From NCBI GenBank assembly GCA_038254435.1, contig JBBSGD010000007.1, forward strand, positions 1 through 63,919: a DNA stretch of 63,919 nt, read 5' to 3'. The position numbers and the translations under genes are program-made. The notes beneath the pieces are model-generated. The model was not told the origin of the DNA. It searched no databases and saw only the letters and a program-made list of their open reading frames with translations. The DNA is from JBBSGD01 sp038254435. Lineage in GTDB: Bacteria > Actinomycetota > CADDZG01 > WHSQ01. Positions 8,544-16,682 of the stretch are shown here, piece by piece (the stretch's first letter is position 1; each line of letters starts with the position of its first letter).

Positions 8544-9961
8544 CCTGCTCGCCTCTGGTGGGCGAGGAACTCGAGCAGGTCGGCGCGGGTCAACACCCCC
8601 GTCGGCCTGGAACCTTCGGCGACGACGATGGCTTCGGCCCCCCGCGACAGGTCCTCGAACATCTCCTCGACGCCGGCGCTCGACTGGACGATGGGTAGCG
8701 GAGGGTCCATGACCTCGATCACGTCCCGGCCGATCGCATCCCGGTCTCTGAACACACGGTCGAGGAGGTTGCGCTCCTGGATCGACCCGACGATCTCGGA
8801 CAGGTCTGCGGCCTGTCCGTTTGCCGTGTCGCCCTTGGTCACAGGCAGCTGCGAGATGCCGTAGGCCTGCAGGAGGTCGATGGCCGCGCCCACCTTCTCC
8901 GTTGTGGGCACGGCTACGAGCGATGGTATCGAAGCGCCAGAACGCTGCTTCTCGACTACTACCTCGCCGATGCGAGCGAAAGTCCCGGGCCGTTCGAGGA
9001 AGCCGTGGCTCAGCATCCATGCGTCGTTGTAGACCTTGGACAGGTAGCTGCGGCCCGAGTCCGGAAGCACGACCACCAGCAGATCCTCGGGGCCGAGATC
9101 GCTCGCCACCTGAAGGGCCGCCCACATGGCGGTTCCGCACGATCCTCCAACGAGCAGCCCTTCCTCCTTCGTCAGCCGGCGGGCGGCGAGGAACGAGTCC
9201 TTGTCGGTGACGGTCACCCAACGATCGACCACGTTCGGATCGAAGGCATCGGGCCAGAAATCCTCTCCGATCCCCTCGACGAGGTAGGGGCGCACCTCGC
9301 TTCCCGAGTAAATGGAGCCTTCGGGATCGGCTCCGATTACGACCACGCCGGGATTCTGGCGCTTGAGGTAGCGTGCCGTGCCGGTGATCGTCCCGCCGGT
9401 GCCGACGCTTGCGACGAGGTGAGTGATGCTGCCCCCCGTCTGCTCCCAGATCTCGGGACCGGTGGTCTCGAAGTGTGTTTGGGGATTCGCCTGGTTGAAG
9501 TATTGGTTGGGTTGAAAGGCTCCGGGGATCTCCTCGGCGAGCCGGTCGGCGACCCGGTAGTAGCTCTCCGGCGACTCGGGCGGCACCGCAGTGGGGGCGA
9601 TGACGACCTCGGCCCCGTAAGCGCGCAGCAACGAGATCTTCTCCTGGCTCATCTTGTCGGGCATCGTGAAGATGCAGCGGTAGCCCTTGAGGGCGGCGAC
9701 GATGGCAAGGCCCACACCCGTGTTGCCCGAGGTCGGCTCGACGATGGTCCCCCCGGGTTTGAGCCTGCCGGCCGCCTCGGCGGCCTCGACCATGCGAATG
9801 CCGATCCGGTCCTTGACGCTGCCGCCGGGATTCAGCATCTCGAGCTTGGCTACTACCTGGGTGGACAGGCCCTTGGTGATGGCCTTCAGGCGCAGCAGGG
9901 GAGTGTTGCCGACGAGGTCGAGGAGGGACTCGTTGATGGTCATGAGAGCATCGTTGCTCAC
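8540..9961 (-). CDS. cbs: Cystathionine beta-synthase with C-terminal CBS domains
   Basis: The protein has 473 residues. The N-terminal PLP domain shows LVGNTPLLRL, the PLP lysine K50 in GGSVKDRIG, PTSGNTGVGLAI, and the phosphate-binding loop VGTGGTITGTAR. From about residue 340 onward the sequence switches to paired CBS modules (KVGAAIDLLQAYGISQLPV and VEEMFEDLSRGAEAIVVAEG). That separates it from short cysteine synthases such as the CysM at 44.7 kb. It condenses serine and homocysteine to cystathionine; CBS modules usually give adenosyl-ligand control. The start is GTG 9961, with an internal ATG at 9943 possible. AhcY at 23.5 kb would supply homocysteine, so the window contains a full SAH-to-cysteine route. 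Confidence 0.93.
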   Translation of the reverse strand: MSNDALMTINESLLDLVGNTPLLRLKAITKGLSTQVVAKLEMLNPGGSVKDRIGIRMVEAAEAAGRLKPGGTIVEPTSGNTGVGLAIVAALKGYRCIFTMPDKMSQEKISLLRAYGAEVVIAPTAVPPESPESYYRVADRLAEEIPGAFQPNQYFNQANPQTHFETTGPEIWEQTGGSITHLVASVGTGGTITGTARYLKRQNPGVVVIGADPEGSIYSGSEVRPYLVEGIGEDFWPDAFDPNVVDRWVTVTDKDSFLAARRLTKEEGLLVGGSCGTAMWAALQVASDLGPEDLLVVVLPDSGRSYLSKVYNDAWMLSHGFLERPGTFARIGEVVVEKQRSGASIPSLVAVPTTEKVGAAIDLLQAYGISQLPVTKGDTANGQAADLSEIVGSIQERNLLDRVFRDRDAIGRDVIEVMDPPLPIVQSSAGVEEMFEDLSRGAEAIVVAEGSRPTGVLTRADLLEFLAHQRRAG

Positions 9962-10068
9962 GCGCCCCGGCGGCGCAACCAGCCGCCGGGCTCTGAAAGA
10001 GCGGCTCTAGTAAGGAGGCGGTCGCTCCGATACCATGAGTGGCTCCGCACGGAGGGGACAAGCGGCCC

Positions 10069-11313
10069 ATGGCCACTCACGAGACCGACAACGGCAAGGA
10101 CATCATGCCCGCGCGCCGCAGCGCGTGGCGTTCGCTGACGGGCGCCCGCAGAGCGGTAGCGCTGATCGCCGCGCTCCTCGCCCTAGCCCTGCTGGGGCTC
10201 GCCACCGCCTCCTATGCGGGCTACCGCTACAGCCAGGAGTACGAGGGCAAGATGCTCCCGGGCACGCGCGTCGCCGGAGTCAGCCTGGCGGGCATGAGCA
10301 GGAAGCAAGCGGTCACAGCGGTGAAGAAGGCTGTAGCACCCAAGCTCAGGCGCTCCATCACGGTGCGCTGGGAGGGTCATTCGTGGCCGGTTACGCCACA
10401 ACGCCTCGGGGCCACTAGCAACGTAAAGCGTGTCGTTCACGCGGCCCTTGCCGCGAGCAGCAAGACCTCGTTCATCGACAAGACGCGCATGAGGCTGCTG
10501 GATCGCGGTTTCAGCTTCAGGCGCCAAGTTGCCGTGAAGTATCCGCACGCGGGCGTACGAGGTTTTGTCACGCGGCTGGCCTCGCACCTCGATCAGGAGC
10601 CCGCAGACGCTCGCATCGACTACTCATCCGGCTGGATCGACATCGTGCCCGGCCGGGATGGGCGCGAGGTCCGGGTCGCGGCCAGTCGCCGCCGGCTCTA
10701 CGCGGCGCTGCGGGCGGGACGAACGAAGGCCTCGCTGTCCGTGCGCACTATCAAGCCCGATGTGACGAGCAAGGACTTCGATCAGGTGCTGCTGGTCCAC
10801 ATCGGCGCCAACAAGCTGTACCTCTACGAGAACGGCACGATCACCCACTCGTGGACGGTGGCTACCGGCCAGCCGCAGTATCCGACGCCGCAAGGACGAT
10901 TCGAGGTCACCGAGAAGCGCTACCTGCCCACCTGGATCAACCCCCAGCCCGACACTTGGGGGGCCCCCTTGCCCGCCGAGATCCCGCCCGGGCCCGGCAA
11001 CCCGCTGGGGCTGCGCGCCCTCAACTGGTCCGCGCCCGGCATCCGCTTCCACGGCACGTCCGAGATCCACTCGCTGGGCTACAACGCGTCGCACGGCTGC
11101 GTGCGCATGTCCAACGCAGACGTAGTGACGCTCTACGGCCTCGTCGACGTCGGGACCCCAATCGTGTCGCTGCAGACCGCCGCCTTCCGGCCGCTTTACT
11201 TGTCATCGACTATCGACCCGACACCGGTGCCGGACGCGGCTCCCGCCACGGGCCACACCTCGAGCGGCGACGCGCCCGCGGAGGCGCCGGCCGGTTCCGG
11301 CAAGGGGGACTAG
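10069..11313 (+). CDS. L,D-transpeptidase (YkuD) with PG-binding/VanW-type N-terminal region
   Basis: The protein has 414 residues from the ATG at 10069, preceded by GGAGGGG about 9 nt upstream. A signal-anchor helix occupies about residues 28-50. The middle (about 60-225) resembles the putative peptidoglycan-binding repeat found before YkuD domains (GTRVAGVSLAGMSRKQA). The catalytic domain begins near QVLLVHIGANKLYLYENG. It carries the HGT...SLGYNASHGCVRMSN motif, with nucleophile Cys344. Such enzymes make 3-3 crosslinks in peptidoglycan outside the membrane. The last 40 residues are a Pro/Ala/Ser-rich tail. The next gene, tryptophan dioxygenase, begins directly at its stop. Confidence 0.92.
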   Translation: MATHETDNGKDIMPARRSAWRSLTGARRAVALIAALLALALLGLATASYAGYRYSQEYEGKMLPGTRVAGVSLAGMSRKQAVTAVKKAVAPKLRRSITVRWEGHSWPVTPQRLGATSNVKRVVHAALAASSKTSFIDKTRMRLLDRGFSFRRQVAVKYPHAGVRGFVTRLASHLDQEPADARIDYSSGWIDIVPGRDGREVRVAASRRRLYAALRAGRTKASLSVRTIKPDVTSKDFDQVLLVHIGANKLYLYENGTITHSWTVATGQPQYPTPQGRFEVTEKRYLPTWINPQPDTWGAPLPAEIPPGPGNPLGLRALNWSAPGIRFHGTSEIHSLGYNASHGCVRMSNADVVTLYGLVDVGTPIVSLQTAAFRPLYLSSTIDPTPVPDAAPATGHTSSGDAPAEAPAGSGKGD

Positions 11314-12114
11314 CTGACCCGGGACCGGCGCCCGCCGAGCTTCGGCGAGGAAGGGGGGCAGCTTTCCTACGACAGCTACCTGCGGCTTCCCGAGCTGCTC
11401 GACTTGCAGAGCCTCGAGTCCGATCCCCCCGCGCACGACGAGCTGCTGTTCATAGTCGTGCATCAGGTCTACGAGCTGTGGTTCAAGCAGCTCGTCTTCG
11501 AGCTCACATCGGCGCGCGACTCGATGATGGCGGGTGACGGCGCGCTCAGCCATCACCTTCTCGAACGAGTCCATCAGATCGAGCGCGTGCTCATCGAGCA
11601 GATTGCGGTGCTCGAAACGATGTCGCCACAGGACTTCCTCGAGTTCCGCACGCATCTCGCGCCGGCGAGCGGGTTCCAGTCGTCGCAGTTCCGGGAGATC
11701 GAGTTCCTCTCGGGAACCAAGGAGCCTGCCTACCTCGAGCGCCTCGATCTCTCCGAGGCGCACCGAGCTCGTCTCGAGAGCCGCCTCGCAGAGCCGAGTC
11801 TGTGGGACGGTTTCTGCGCGCTTCTCACCGCACGCGGGCTGCCCATGCCGGGCGACGACGAGGCGGCGCGTCGCGCCAGCCTGGTGACCATGGCGCGCGC
11901 CCGCGGGGACCATGCCGCGGAGTTCGCGCTGTCGGAGGCGCTCGTCACCCACGACTCGCTCTTTGCGCAGTGGCGGCACCGGCACGTGCTCATGGTCGAA
12001 AGACAGATCGGCAGCAAGAGCGGGACGGGCGGCTCCACGGGCGCGTCGTACCTTCGCACCACCCTCGAAAAGCGTTTCTATCCCGAGTTGTGGGGCCTGC
12101 GCAGCTATTTGTAG
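11314..12114 (+). CDS. kynA: Tryptophan 2,3-dioxygenase, apparent CTG start
   Basis: This haem dioxygenase opens tryptophan to N-formylkynurenine. Visible family motifs are LSYDSYLRLPELLDLQ, HDELLFIVVHQVYELWFKQ, ASGFQSSQFREIEFL, and the haem-ligand region WRHRHVLMVERQIG followed by GTGGSTGASYL. The conserved N terminus lies upstream of the first standard start codon in frame (TTG 11404). Between the L,D-transpeptidase stop at 11311-11313 and 11365 the frame has no ATG, GTG or TTG. The only reasonable start is the CTG at 11314, abutting that stop and preceded by AAGGGGG. That gives 266 residues, normal for the bacterial family. Starting at 11404 would delete the first conserved helix. Other kynurenine pathway genes are not nearby. 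Confidence 0.88.
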   Translation: MTRDRRPPSFGEEGGQLSYDSYLRLPELLDLQSLESDPPAHDELLFIVVHQVYELWFKQLVFELTSARDSMMAGDGALSHHLLERVHQIERVLIEQIAVLETMSPQDFLEFRTHLAPASGFQSSQFREIEFLSGTKEPAYLERLDLSEAHRARLESRLAEPSLWDGFCALLTARGLPMPGDDEAARRASLVTMARARGDHAAEFALSEALVTHDSLFAQWRHRHVLMVERQIGSKSGTGGSTGASYLRTTLEKRFYPELWGLRSYL

Positions 12115-12255
12115 CAGAGAGCGCGAAATCTCTTGGGCAGAGCGCGAAGAATTGTCGGACGAACGCCTTGCGGCCGACGCAGGGGTGCTCTAAGTTTAAC
12201 GAGTACCTCGCAGAGATGAGTAGGCCTCGGCCGAAAGTCACTGCGGGGTACATTT

Positions 12256-12786
12256 TTATGTGCGGCCGTGCCGCCTGCGATTGGCGAGCCGGGTCGCCGA
12301 CTTCGATGCCTGGAAGACGAAGCAGCCCAACGCAGTCCCTGCGACGTTCAGAATCACATCGTCCACCGAGCTCGACCTGCCGCGGAGAAGAAGCAGCTGG
12401 GCAACCTCCAAGCCGGCCGAGAGCAGGCATGCGAGCGCCAGCGCTCTGAGACAGGAGACATTTCTCCATCGCAGCGTGACTCCCAGCGGCACGAACAGGA
12501 TCAGGTTGAGGGTCGCCGCCCGCAGTCCAGAAGGGAAGTAGGGAGACGATGAGTGCCTCAGCAGCCGCAGGATCTCCCTGCCCGGCACGAGCACCCAGCG
12601 CGTGGCGCCCTGGGCCGGAATCAGCGTGAACGACAGGATGAGCGCCAGCGACAGGGCGAGGCCGGCGTCTCGGGCCACCGATCGGATTATGCACGAGCGA
12701 GGGACCGCCGGCGCGGCGGAACGACGCCGTCTGTAGAGGACGTAAGCGGCGAGAAGCGTGAGGGCCGTCAGCGCGCAGAGGACCAC
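12256..12786 (-). CDS. VanZ-like membrane protein
   Basis: The protein has 176 residues from the GTG at 12786. It has four hydrophobic helices and the VanZ-type motif region NLILFVPLGVTLRW, then SAGLEVAQLLL followed by GRSSSVDDVILNVAGTALG. VanZ-family proteins are small integral membrane proteins; the founder gives low-level teicoplanin resistance, but most relatives have no known role. A 6-bp inverted repeat (GGTTCC/GGAACC) lies just before the start. The gap of about 140 bp to kynA holds no gene I can recognise. Confidence 0.75.
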   Translation of the reverse strand: MVLCALTALTLLAAYVLYRRRRSAAPAVPRSCIIRSVARDAGLALSLALILSFTLIPAQGATRWVLVPGREILRLLRHSSSPYFPSGLRAATLNLILFVPLGVTLRWRNVSCLRALALACLLSAGLEVAQLLLLRGRSSSVDDVILNVAGTALGCFVFQASKSATRLANRRRHGRT

Positions 12787-12921
12787 GGTTCCTTACGCGA
12801 GGAACCCTCCCCGTACGAGGAGGGCGCGCTCTGTCATCGAGCCGAGTCCAGAATGGCTCAAGCTCTAGTCAAGCGATAGGTGAGGGCCCGGATTACAAAA
12901 GCTCTCTTAGGTGCGGGAGCG

Positions 12922-13728
12922 TTACCTAAGTCGGCCAAGAAACTCGGCCACGCGTTCATTGAAGCTGCCCATCTCCTCGACCGCGACGCCGTGCCCGGAC
13001 TCGAACATCGCCAGCTCGGCCCCCGGGATGGCAGCGGCTATCTCCTCTGCCCCGAAGCCGGGCACCAGCATGTCGCTCTTACCGCCCATAACGAGGGTGG
13101 GACAAGAGATGCGAGGTAAGTCGGCAAGCGTGTCGTGCGAGTCGATGGCGTCGAGTTGCGCGCGCAGCACGCGCGGCTCCGTCGTCTCAGGTGCTCCGGT
13201 GGCGTCCAGCGACGCCACCATCTGGTCCAGCATGGCGCCGCCGTACTCGAAGAAGCGCGGCGAGAACATGCGCAGCAGTGTCAGGTCGACCAGCGCGCCG
13301 GGGTCGTTCGACGCAAGGATGCGGCGCGCTACGTCGCTCTGCCTGCGCATGAACTCGATGGGCCGCGCCCATGTGACCGCCAGGATCAGCGCGGACACCC
13401 TGTCCGGATGCTCGAGCACGAGGCGCTGCGCGATCGCGCCGCCCATCGATACTCCAAAGATCGCCGCGTCCGCGATGTCGAGATGGTCAAGGAGCGCCAC
13501 TGCGTCGGTCGTCATCTCATCGATGCTGTAGGCACCAGCGGCTCCAGCCGAGCGGCCCGTGCCGCGGTTGTCGAAGGTGATGAAGCGGTGGTGCTCGGAG
13601 ACTATGGGGATCTGCGCCGCCCAGAAGCGCTGGTCGAGGCCGAAGCCCATGATGCCGAGGACCGGCGGATGACCTCGTCCGTGCTCTTTGTAGTGCAGCC
13701 GGAAAGTTCCTAAGTCTGCGGTTGGCAT
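12922..13728 (-). CDS. Alpha/beta hydrolase
   Basis: The protein has 268 residues from the ATG at 13728. It shows the alpha/beta hydrolase pattern: FDNRGTGRSAG near residue 50, the nucleophile elbow GVSMGG near residue 93, a downstream acidic region, and the catalytic histidine in ESGHGVAVEE near the C terminus. The substrate cannot be predicted; lactone hydrolases and 3-oxoadipate enol-lactonases share this pattern. A TAGTAT box lies exactly 6 nt before the ATG with no Shine-Dalgarno, so the transcript is probably leaderless. It is divergent from the LPFTG protein. Confidence 0.85.
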   Translation of the reverse strand: MPTADLGTFRLHYKEHGRGHPPVLGIMGFGLDQRFWAAQIPIVSEHHRFITFDNRGTGRSAGAAGAYSIDEMTTDAVALLDHLDIADAAIFGVSMGGAIAQRLVLEHPDRVSALILAVTWARPIEFMRRQSDVARRILASNDPGALVDLTLLRMFSPRFFEYGGAMLDQMVASLDATGAPETTEPRVLRAQLDAIDSHDTLADLPRISCPTLVMGGKSDMLVPGFGAEEIAAAIPGAELAMFESGHGVAVEEMGSFNERVAEFLGRLR

Positions 13729-13734
13729 GTGCCG

Positions 13735-13740
13735 ATACTA
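13735..13740 (-). promoter_or_regulatory. Putative -10 box (TAGTAT) for a leaderless hydrolase mRNA
   Basis: On the minus strand TAGTAT is followed by six bases and then the ATG at 13728. This places the expected transcription start at the first codon. Confidence 0.5.
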
Positions 13741-13838
13741 AGAGCCGTGGGCACCGAGCTAAGAGCCGGGCCGTGTGCACAAAGCTAGTGGTGCAGGTCA
13801 TTCCATATCCACCGGCAGTTGAGTACGCTGAGGACAAG

Positions 13839-14330
13839 ATGCGCCGTTTGATCTCTGTTGTCGCCGTGGTCGCCGTCCTGACGCTCGTAGCGTCGGCGCC
13901 GGCTCTTGCCGACCGCGATCCGTTCTCCCAGCCGAGCGGCTCCGCTACGTCCGCTTCAACCGGTAACTCGAGCTCGCTGGGCGGCCGCGATCCCTTTGCG
14001 CCGCTGCCGGGATCCGGGCCTTCATCCACCTCGACGGGCGGCACGACGTCAGGGTCGACCGGTTCCGGCGGCCAGGATCAAGCTTCGGGCGGCGGAACCG
14101 GCCCGGGCGGAGATTCGGGCTCGCAGCAGAATGGTCCGGCCAAGTCCCTTCCGTTCACAGGCGCAGATCCGACGCCGTGGCTGGTCATCGCCTACGGTCT
14201 CTTGGCCGCGGGGGCGGTGGCGCTGATCGCCGCCGAGAGCTTTGGCGTCAGCAGGAGACGTCGCCGGGTTCTTGCCGCTGCCGGTCGGCCTCGCTCTGAC
14301 GCAGCTCGATCCGGCGAATCTTCCCGGTAA
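13839..14330 (+). CDS. LPFTG-anchored (sortase substrate-like) Ser/Gly-rich surface protein
   Basis: The protein has 163 residues from the ATG at 13839; the open frame reaches further upstream but the signal peptide starts here. Residues 1-24 form a signal peptide (MRRLISVVAVVAVLTLVA then APALA). Residues 25-100 are low-complexity Ser/Thr/Gly with the segment GGRDPF. The C terminus has a complete sorting signal: SLPFTGADP, a hydrophobic helix (WLVIAYGLLAAGAVALIAAE) and an Arg cluster (SRRRRR). This predicts covalent attachment to peptidoglycan by a sortase, although no sortase is in the window. It has no folded domain I recognise. The last 83 bp overlap the 3' end of the convergent acyl-CoA synthetase gene. 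Confidence 0.7.
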   Translation: MRRLISVVAVVAVLTLVASAPALADRDPFSQPSGSATSASTGNSSSLGGRDPFAPLPGSGPSSTSTGGTTSGSTGSGGQDQASGGGTGPGGDSGSQQNGPAKSLPFTGADPTPWLVIAYGLLAAGAVALIAAESFGVSRRRRRVLAAAGRPRSDAARSGESSR

Positions 14331-15912
14331 GCGTCTTCGGAAGGTCGTCCACGAACTCGACCTCGCGCGGGTAGGCGTAAGCGGCGTAGGACTCGCGCAC
14401 ATGCTCCTTGATCTTTTCGACCAGCTCGTCGCTGGGCTCCACACCTTCTGCGGCCTTGACGAATGCCTTGACGATGTTCCCTCGCTTGTCATCCGCTACT
14501 GCGATGGCCGCGGCTTCGATGACCTCTGGCAACTCGACTATCGCGGACTCGACTTCGAAGGGGCCGATGCGGTAGCCGGCCGAGATGATGACGTCGTCGG
14601 CCCGGCCCTCATACCAGACGTAACCGTCGGAATCCATGTGAGCCGCATCCTTGGTCCGGAACCATGTCCCGCCGAAGACCTCCTCGGTGTCCTCGGGACG
14701 GTTCCAGTAACCGAGGGGATAGTGCGGGTTGGTGCGCGCCTTGAGGCAAATCTCCCCGACCTCACCCTGAGGCAGCTCCTCGTCCGAGTCGGGGGTCAGT
14801 ATCGCCACCTCCCAGCCGGGCATCGGTAGCCCCATAGAGCCGGGACGCACTTTTACCGTCGGGAAGTTGCCGCACAGGGGATAGCTCTCGGTGAGCCCGT
14901 AGTAGTCGAAGACCGGGATGCCGAATTGACTCTCGAACCAGCGGATGACCTCTGGATTGAGCGGCTCGCCGGCCGAGCAGGCGATGCGGAGGTTGACGTC
15001 GTGCTGGGCCCCGGGGTCCTTGAGAACTGTCATGGCGCGCAGCGCCGTGGGCGTCGTGAAAAGGTTGCCCACCTTGTACTTCTCGAGCATGTAGAGGGTC
15101 TCCTCGGGCTTGTAGCCACCCTCGCGCTGATGCACCGCAACCGGCACGCCAAAGCGCCACGGCCCGAGCAGGCCCGGCACGATGCCGGCTATCCACGCCC
15201 ACTCGCCCGTCGAATGAAAGACTTCGTCGTCGCGCACGTCGTGGCAGAACTCGTACTCGTTGTGCCCGAGGAGGTAGCGGTGCGCGTGCAAGATCCCCTT
15301 GGCCTCGCCCGTGGTGCCGCTCGAGTAATAGAGCTGGGCCGGGTCGTCTGCCTTCGTGTCGACGGGCGAGAAGTCGGACGACGCCTCGTCCATGGCGGCG
15401 TCGAGGTCGACATCCCCGTCCTGCAGCGCGTCGCCTGCGTTGAGCAGGACGACATGCTGCAAGCCGGGGACTCGGTCACGCATCGTGTCGAGCCGCTGCC
15501 GGTTGTTGCCGTCGGTTACGAGCACCTTTGCGCCCGCATCCTCGAGCCGGTGGGCGATCCCGTCGTCGCCGTAGAGCTGCGACAGGGACAGCAGGATCCC
15601 GCCGAGCTTGTAGACCGCGATGAATGCACCCGCGCTCTCGGGAAGTGAAGGGAGCAGCACGGCGACGCGGTCCCCACGCTCTACCCCGAGGTCACTAAGG
15701 ACGTTCGCTATCCTGTTGGAGGTGGACTTTACGTCCCCGAAGGTGACCCGGCGCTCGTTACCCCGCCAGTCCTCCCACAGCATCGCGAGCCGGTCGTCAT
15801 CGTGCTTGTCGACGGTGTCGACGGCGATGTTGTACTCCTCGGGCACCTCCCAGGTGAATCCCGCGACCATCTCTTCGTAAGTGCCTGGCTCGTGTGCTCG
15901 GTAGGCCGCCAT
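14248..15912 (-). CDS. Acyl-CoA synthetase (AMP-forming), acetyl/medium-chain type
   Basis: The protein has 554 residues from the ATG at 15912, with AGGAGAGA upstream. ANL-family signatures are in order: the P-loop-like YYSSGTTGEAKG near 198, YGLTESYP near 350, WFRTKDAAHMDSDGYVWYEGR near 420, and the C-terminal lysine motif LPKTLTGKIRRIEL. It activates a carboxylic acid with ATP and CoA. The overall layout matches the acetyl-CoA/medium-chain acyl-CoA synthetase subgroup rather than long-chain enzymes. It lies 43 bp after satP in the same direction, and acs is 94 bp further upstream, so an acetate or short-acid uptake operon is likely. Confidence 0.9.
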   Translation of the reverse strand: MAAYRAHEPGTYEEMVAGFTWEVPEEYNIAVDTVDKHDDDRLAMLWEDWRGNERRVTFGDVKSTSNRIANVLSDLGVERGDRVAVLLPSLPESAGAFIAVYKLGGILLSLSQLYGDDGIAHRLEDAGAKVLVTDGNNRQRLDTMRDRVPGLQHVVLLNAGDALQDGDVDLDAAMDEASSDFSPVDTKADDPAQLYYSSGTTGEAKGILHAHRYLLGHNEYEFCHDVRDDEVFHSTGEWAWIAGIVPGLLGPWRFGVPVAVHQREGGYKPEETLYMLEKYKVGNLFTTPTALRAMTVLKDPGAQHDVNLRIACSAGEPLNPEVIRWFESQFGIPVFDYYGLTESYPLCGNFPTVKVRPGSMGLPMPGWEVAILTPDSDEELPQGEVGEICLKARTNPHYPLGYWNRPEDTEEVFGGTWFRTKDAAHMDSDGYVWYEGRADDVIISAGYRIGPFEVESAIVELPEVIEAAAIAVADDKRGNIVKAFVKAAEGVEPSDELVEKIKEHVRESYAAYAYPREVEFVDDLPKTLTGKIRRIELRQSEADRQRQEPGDVSC

Positions 15913-15955
15913 GCCACTCTCTCCTGTTCGCTACGAGCTCGCCGGAGCCTGGCGC

Positions 15956-16588
15956 TTAGGCCTTCTTCAGAGGCTTCACCGGTACTACCGTCTTGCCGAA
16001 CGTGGCGTTGGTAACCGCAGCGAACGACGCGTACCACGCGGCGAGCGCCGTGACTATGCCGGCGTAGCCGCCGAGCTTGCCAACGGTTTCGTTCCCGAGA
16101 GAGTCGCCCAGCCCCAGCAGAATGAACGTGATCCACAGGACCAGAAAGACTATGTTCACGGCCGCTGTGGTGCGGAACGAGGCAATCCACATGTAGAAGG
16201 TGAAGATCCCCCAGGCGATGAGATAGAGACCCACGGCCGAGCCGACTTGACCTGCCGGGATGTCCTTCAAGAAGAAGGTCACAAGAGCCCAGAAGGAGAT
16301 CCAGAAGGCGCCGTAGGAACAGAATGCTGTTGCTCCAAACGTGTTACCCGTGCGGAACTCCCAAATGCCGGCGACCAGCTGTGCACCGCCCCCGTAGGCC
16401 AGCGCCAGACCGAGAACCACGGGCTCGGCGCCTTCGCCCACGAGCCCTGCGTTGAAAAAGCTCAGGACGAAGGTGGTAAGGGCAAAAGCCGCCAGCCCCA
16501 GGGGCCCTGGGTCGGCTATCGCGATTGCCGGGGGCCCCGGCCGGCGCGTTGGCTCCCTCTCTGCCGGTGGTGCCACGTTTTGTGACAC
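15956..16588 (-). CDS. satP: Acetate uptake transporter, GPR1/FUN34/YaaH (SatP) family
   Basis: The protein has 210 residues from the GTG at 16588 with a strong AAGGAGGGACA site. It has six hydrophobic helices and the family signatures in modified form: DPGPLGLAAFALT (family NPAPLGL) and FRTGNTFGATAFCSYGAFWIS. The family imports acetate and succinate as monocarboxylates with protons. It sits between acs and a second acyl-CoA synthetase, all on the minus strand, which supports acetate transport. The Asn-to-Asp change in the first motif is a small oddity. Confidence 0.88.
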   Translation of the reverse strand: MSQNVAPPAEREPTRRPGPPAIAIADPGPLGLAAFALTTFVLSFFNAGLVGEGAEPVVLGLALAYGGGAQLVAGIWEFRTGNTFGATAFCSYGAFWISFWALVTFFLKDIPAGQVGSAVGLYLIAWGIFTFYMWIASFRTTAAVNIVFLVLWITFILLGLGDSLGNETVGKLGGYAGIVTALAAWYASFAAVTNATFGKTVVPVKPLKKA

Positions 16589-16682
16589 TGTCCCTCCTTA
16601 TCTCGTGGGAGCCCGGGAGCGGCAGAGCCGTCCCCAGACCCCCTCCTCCCGCTTAACCCTTCAGCCAAGAAGCAAGCTCGAC

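Noticed and set aside
8040..10076. 678-codon minus-strand frame over cbs and the AbrB gene
   Set aside because: It is a shadow of the cbs frame; the sequence is Arg/Gly/Pro-rich without domains.
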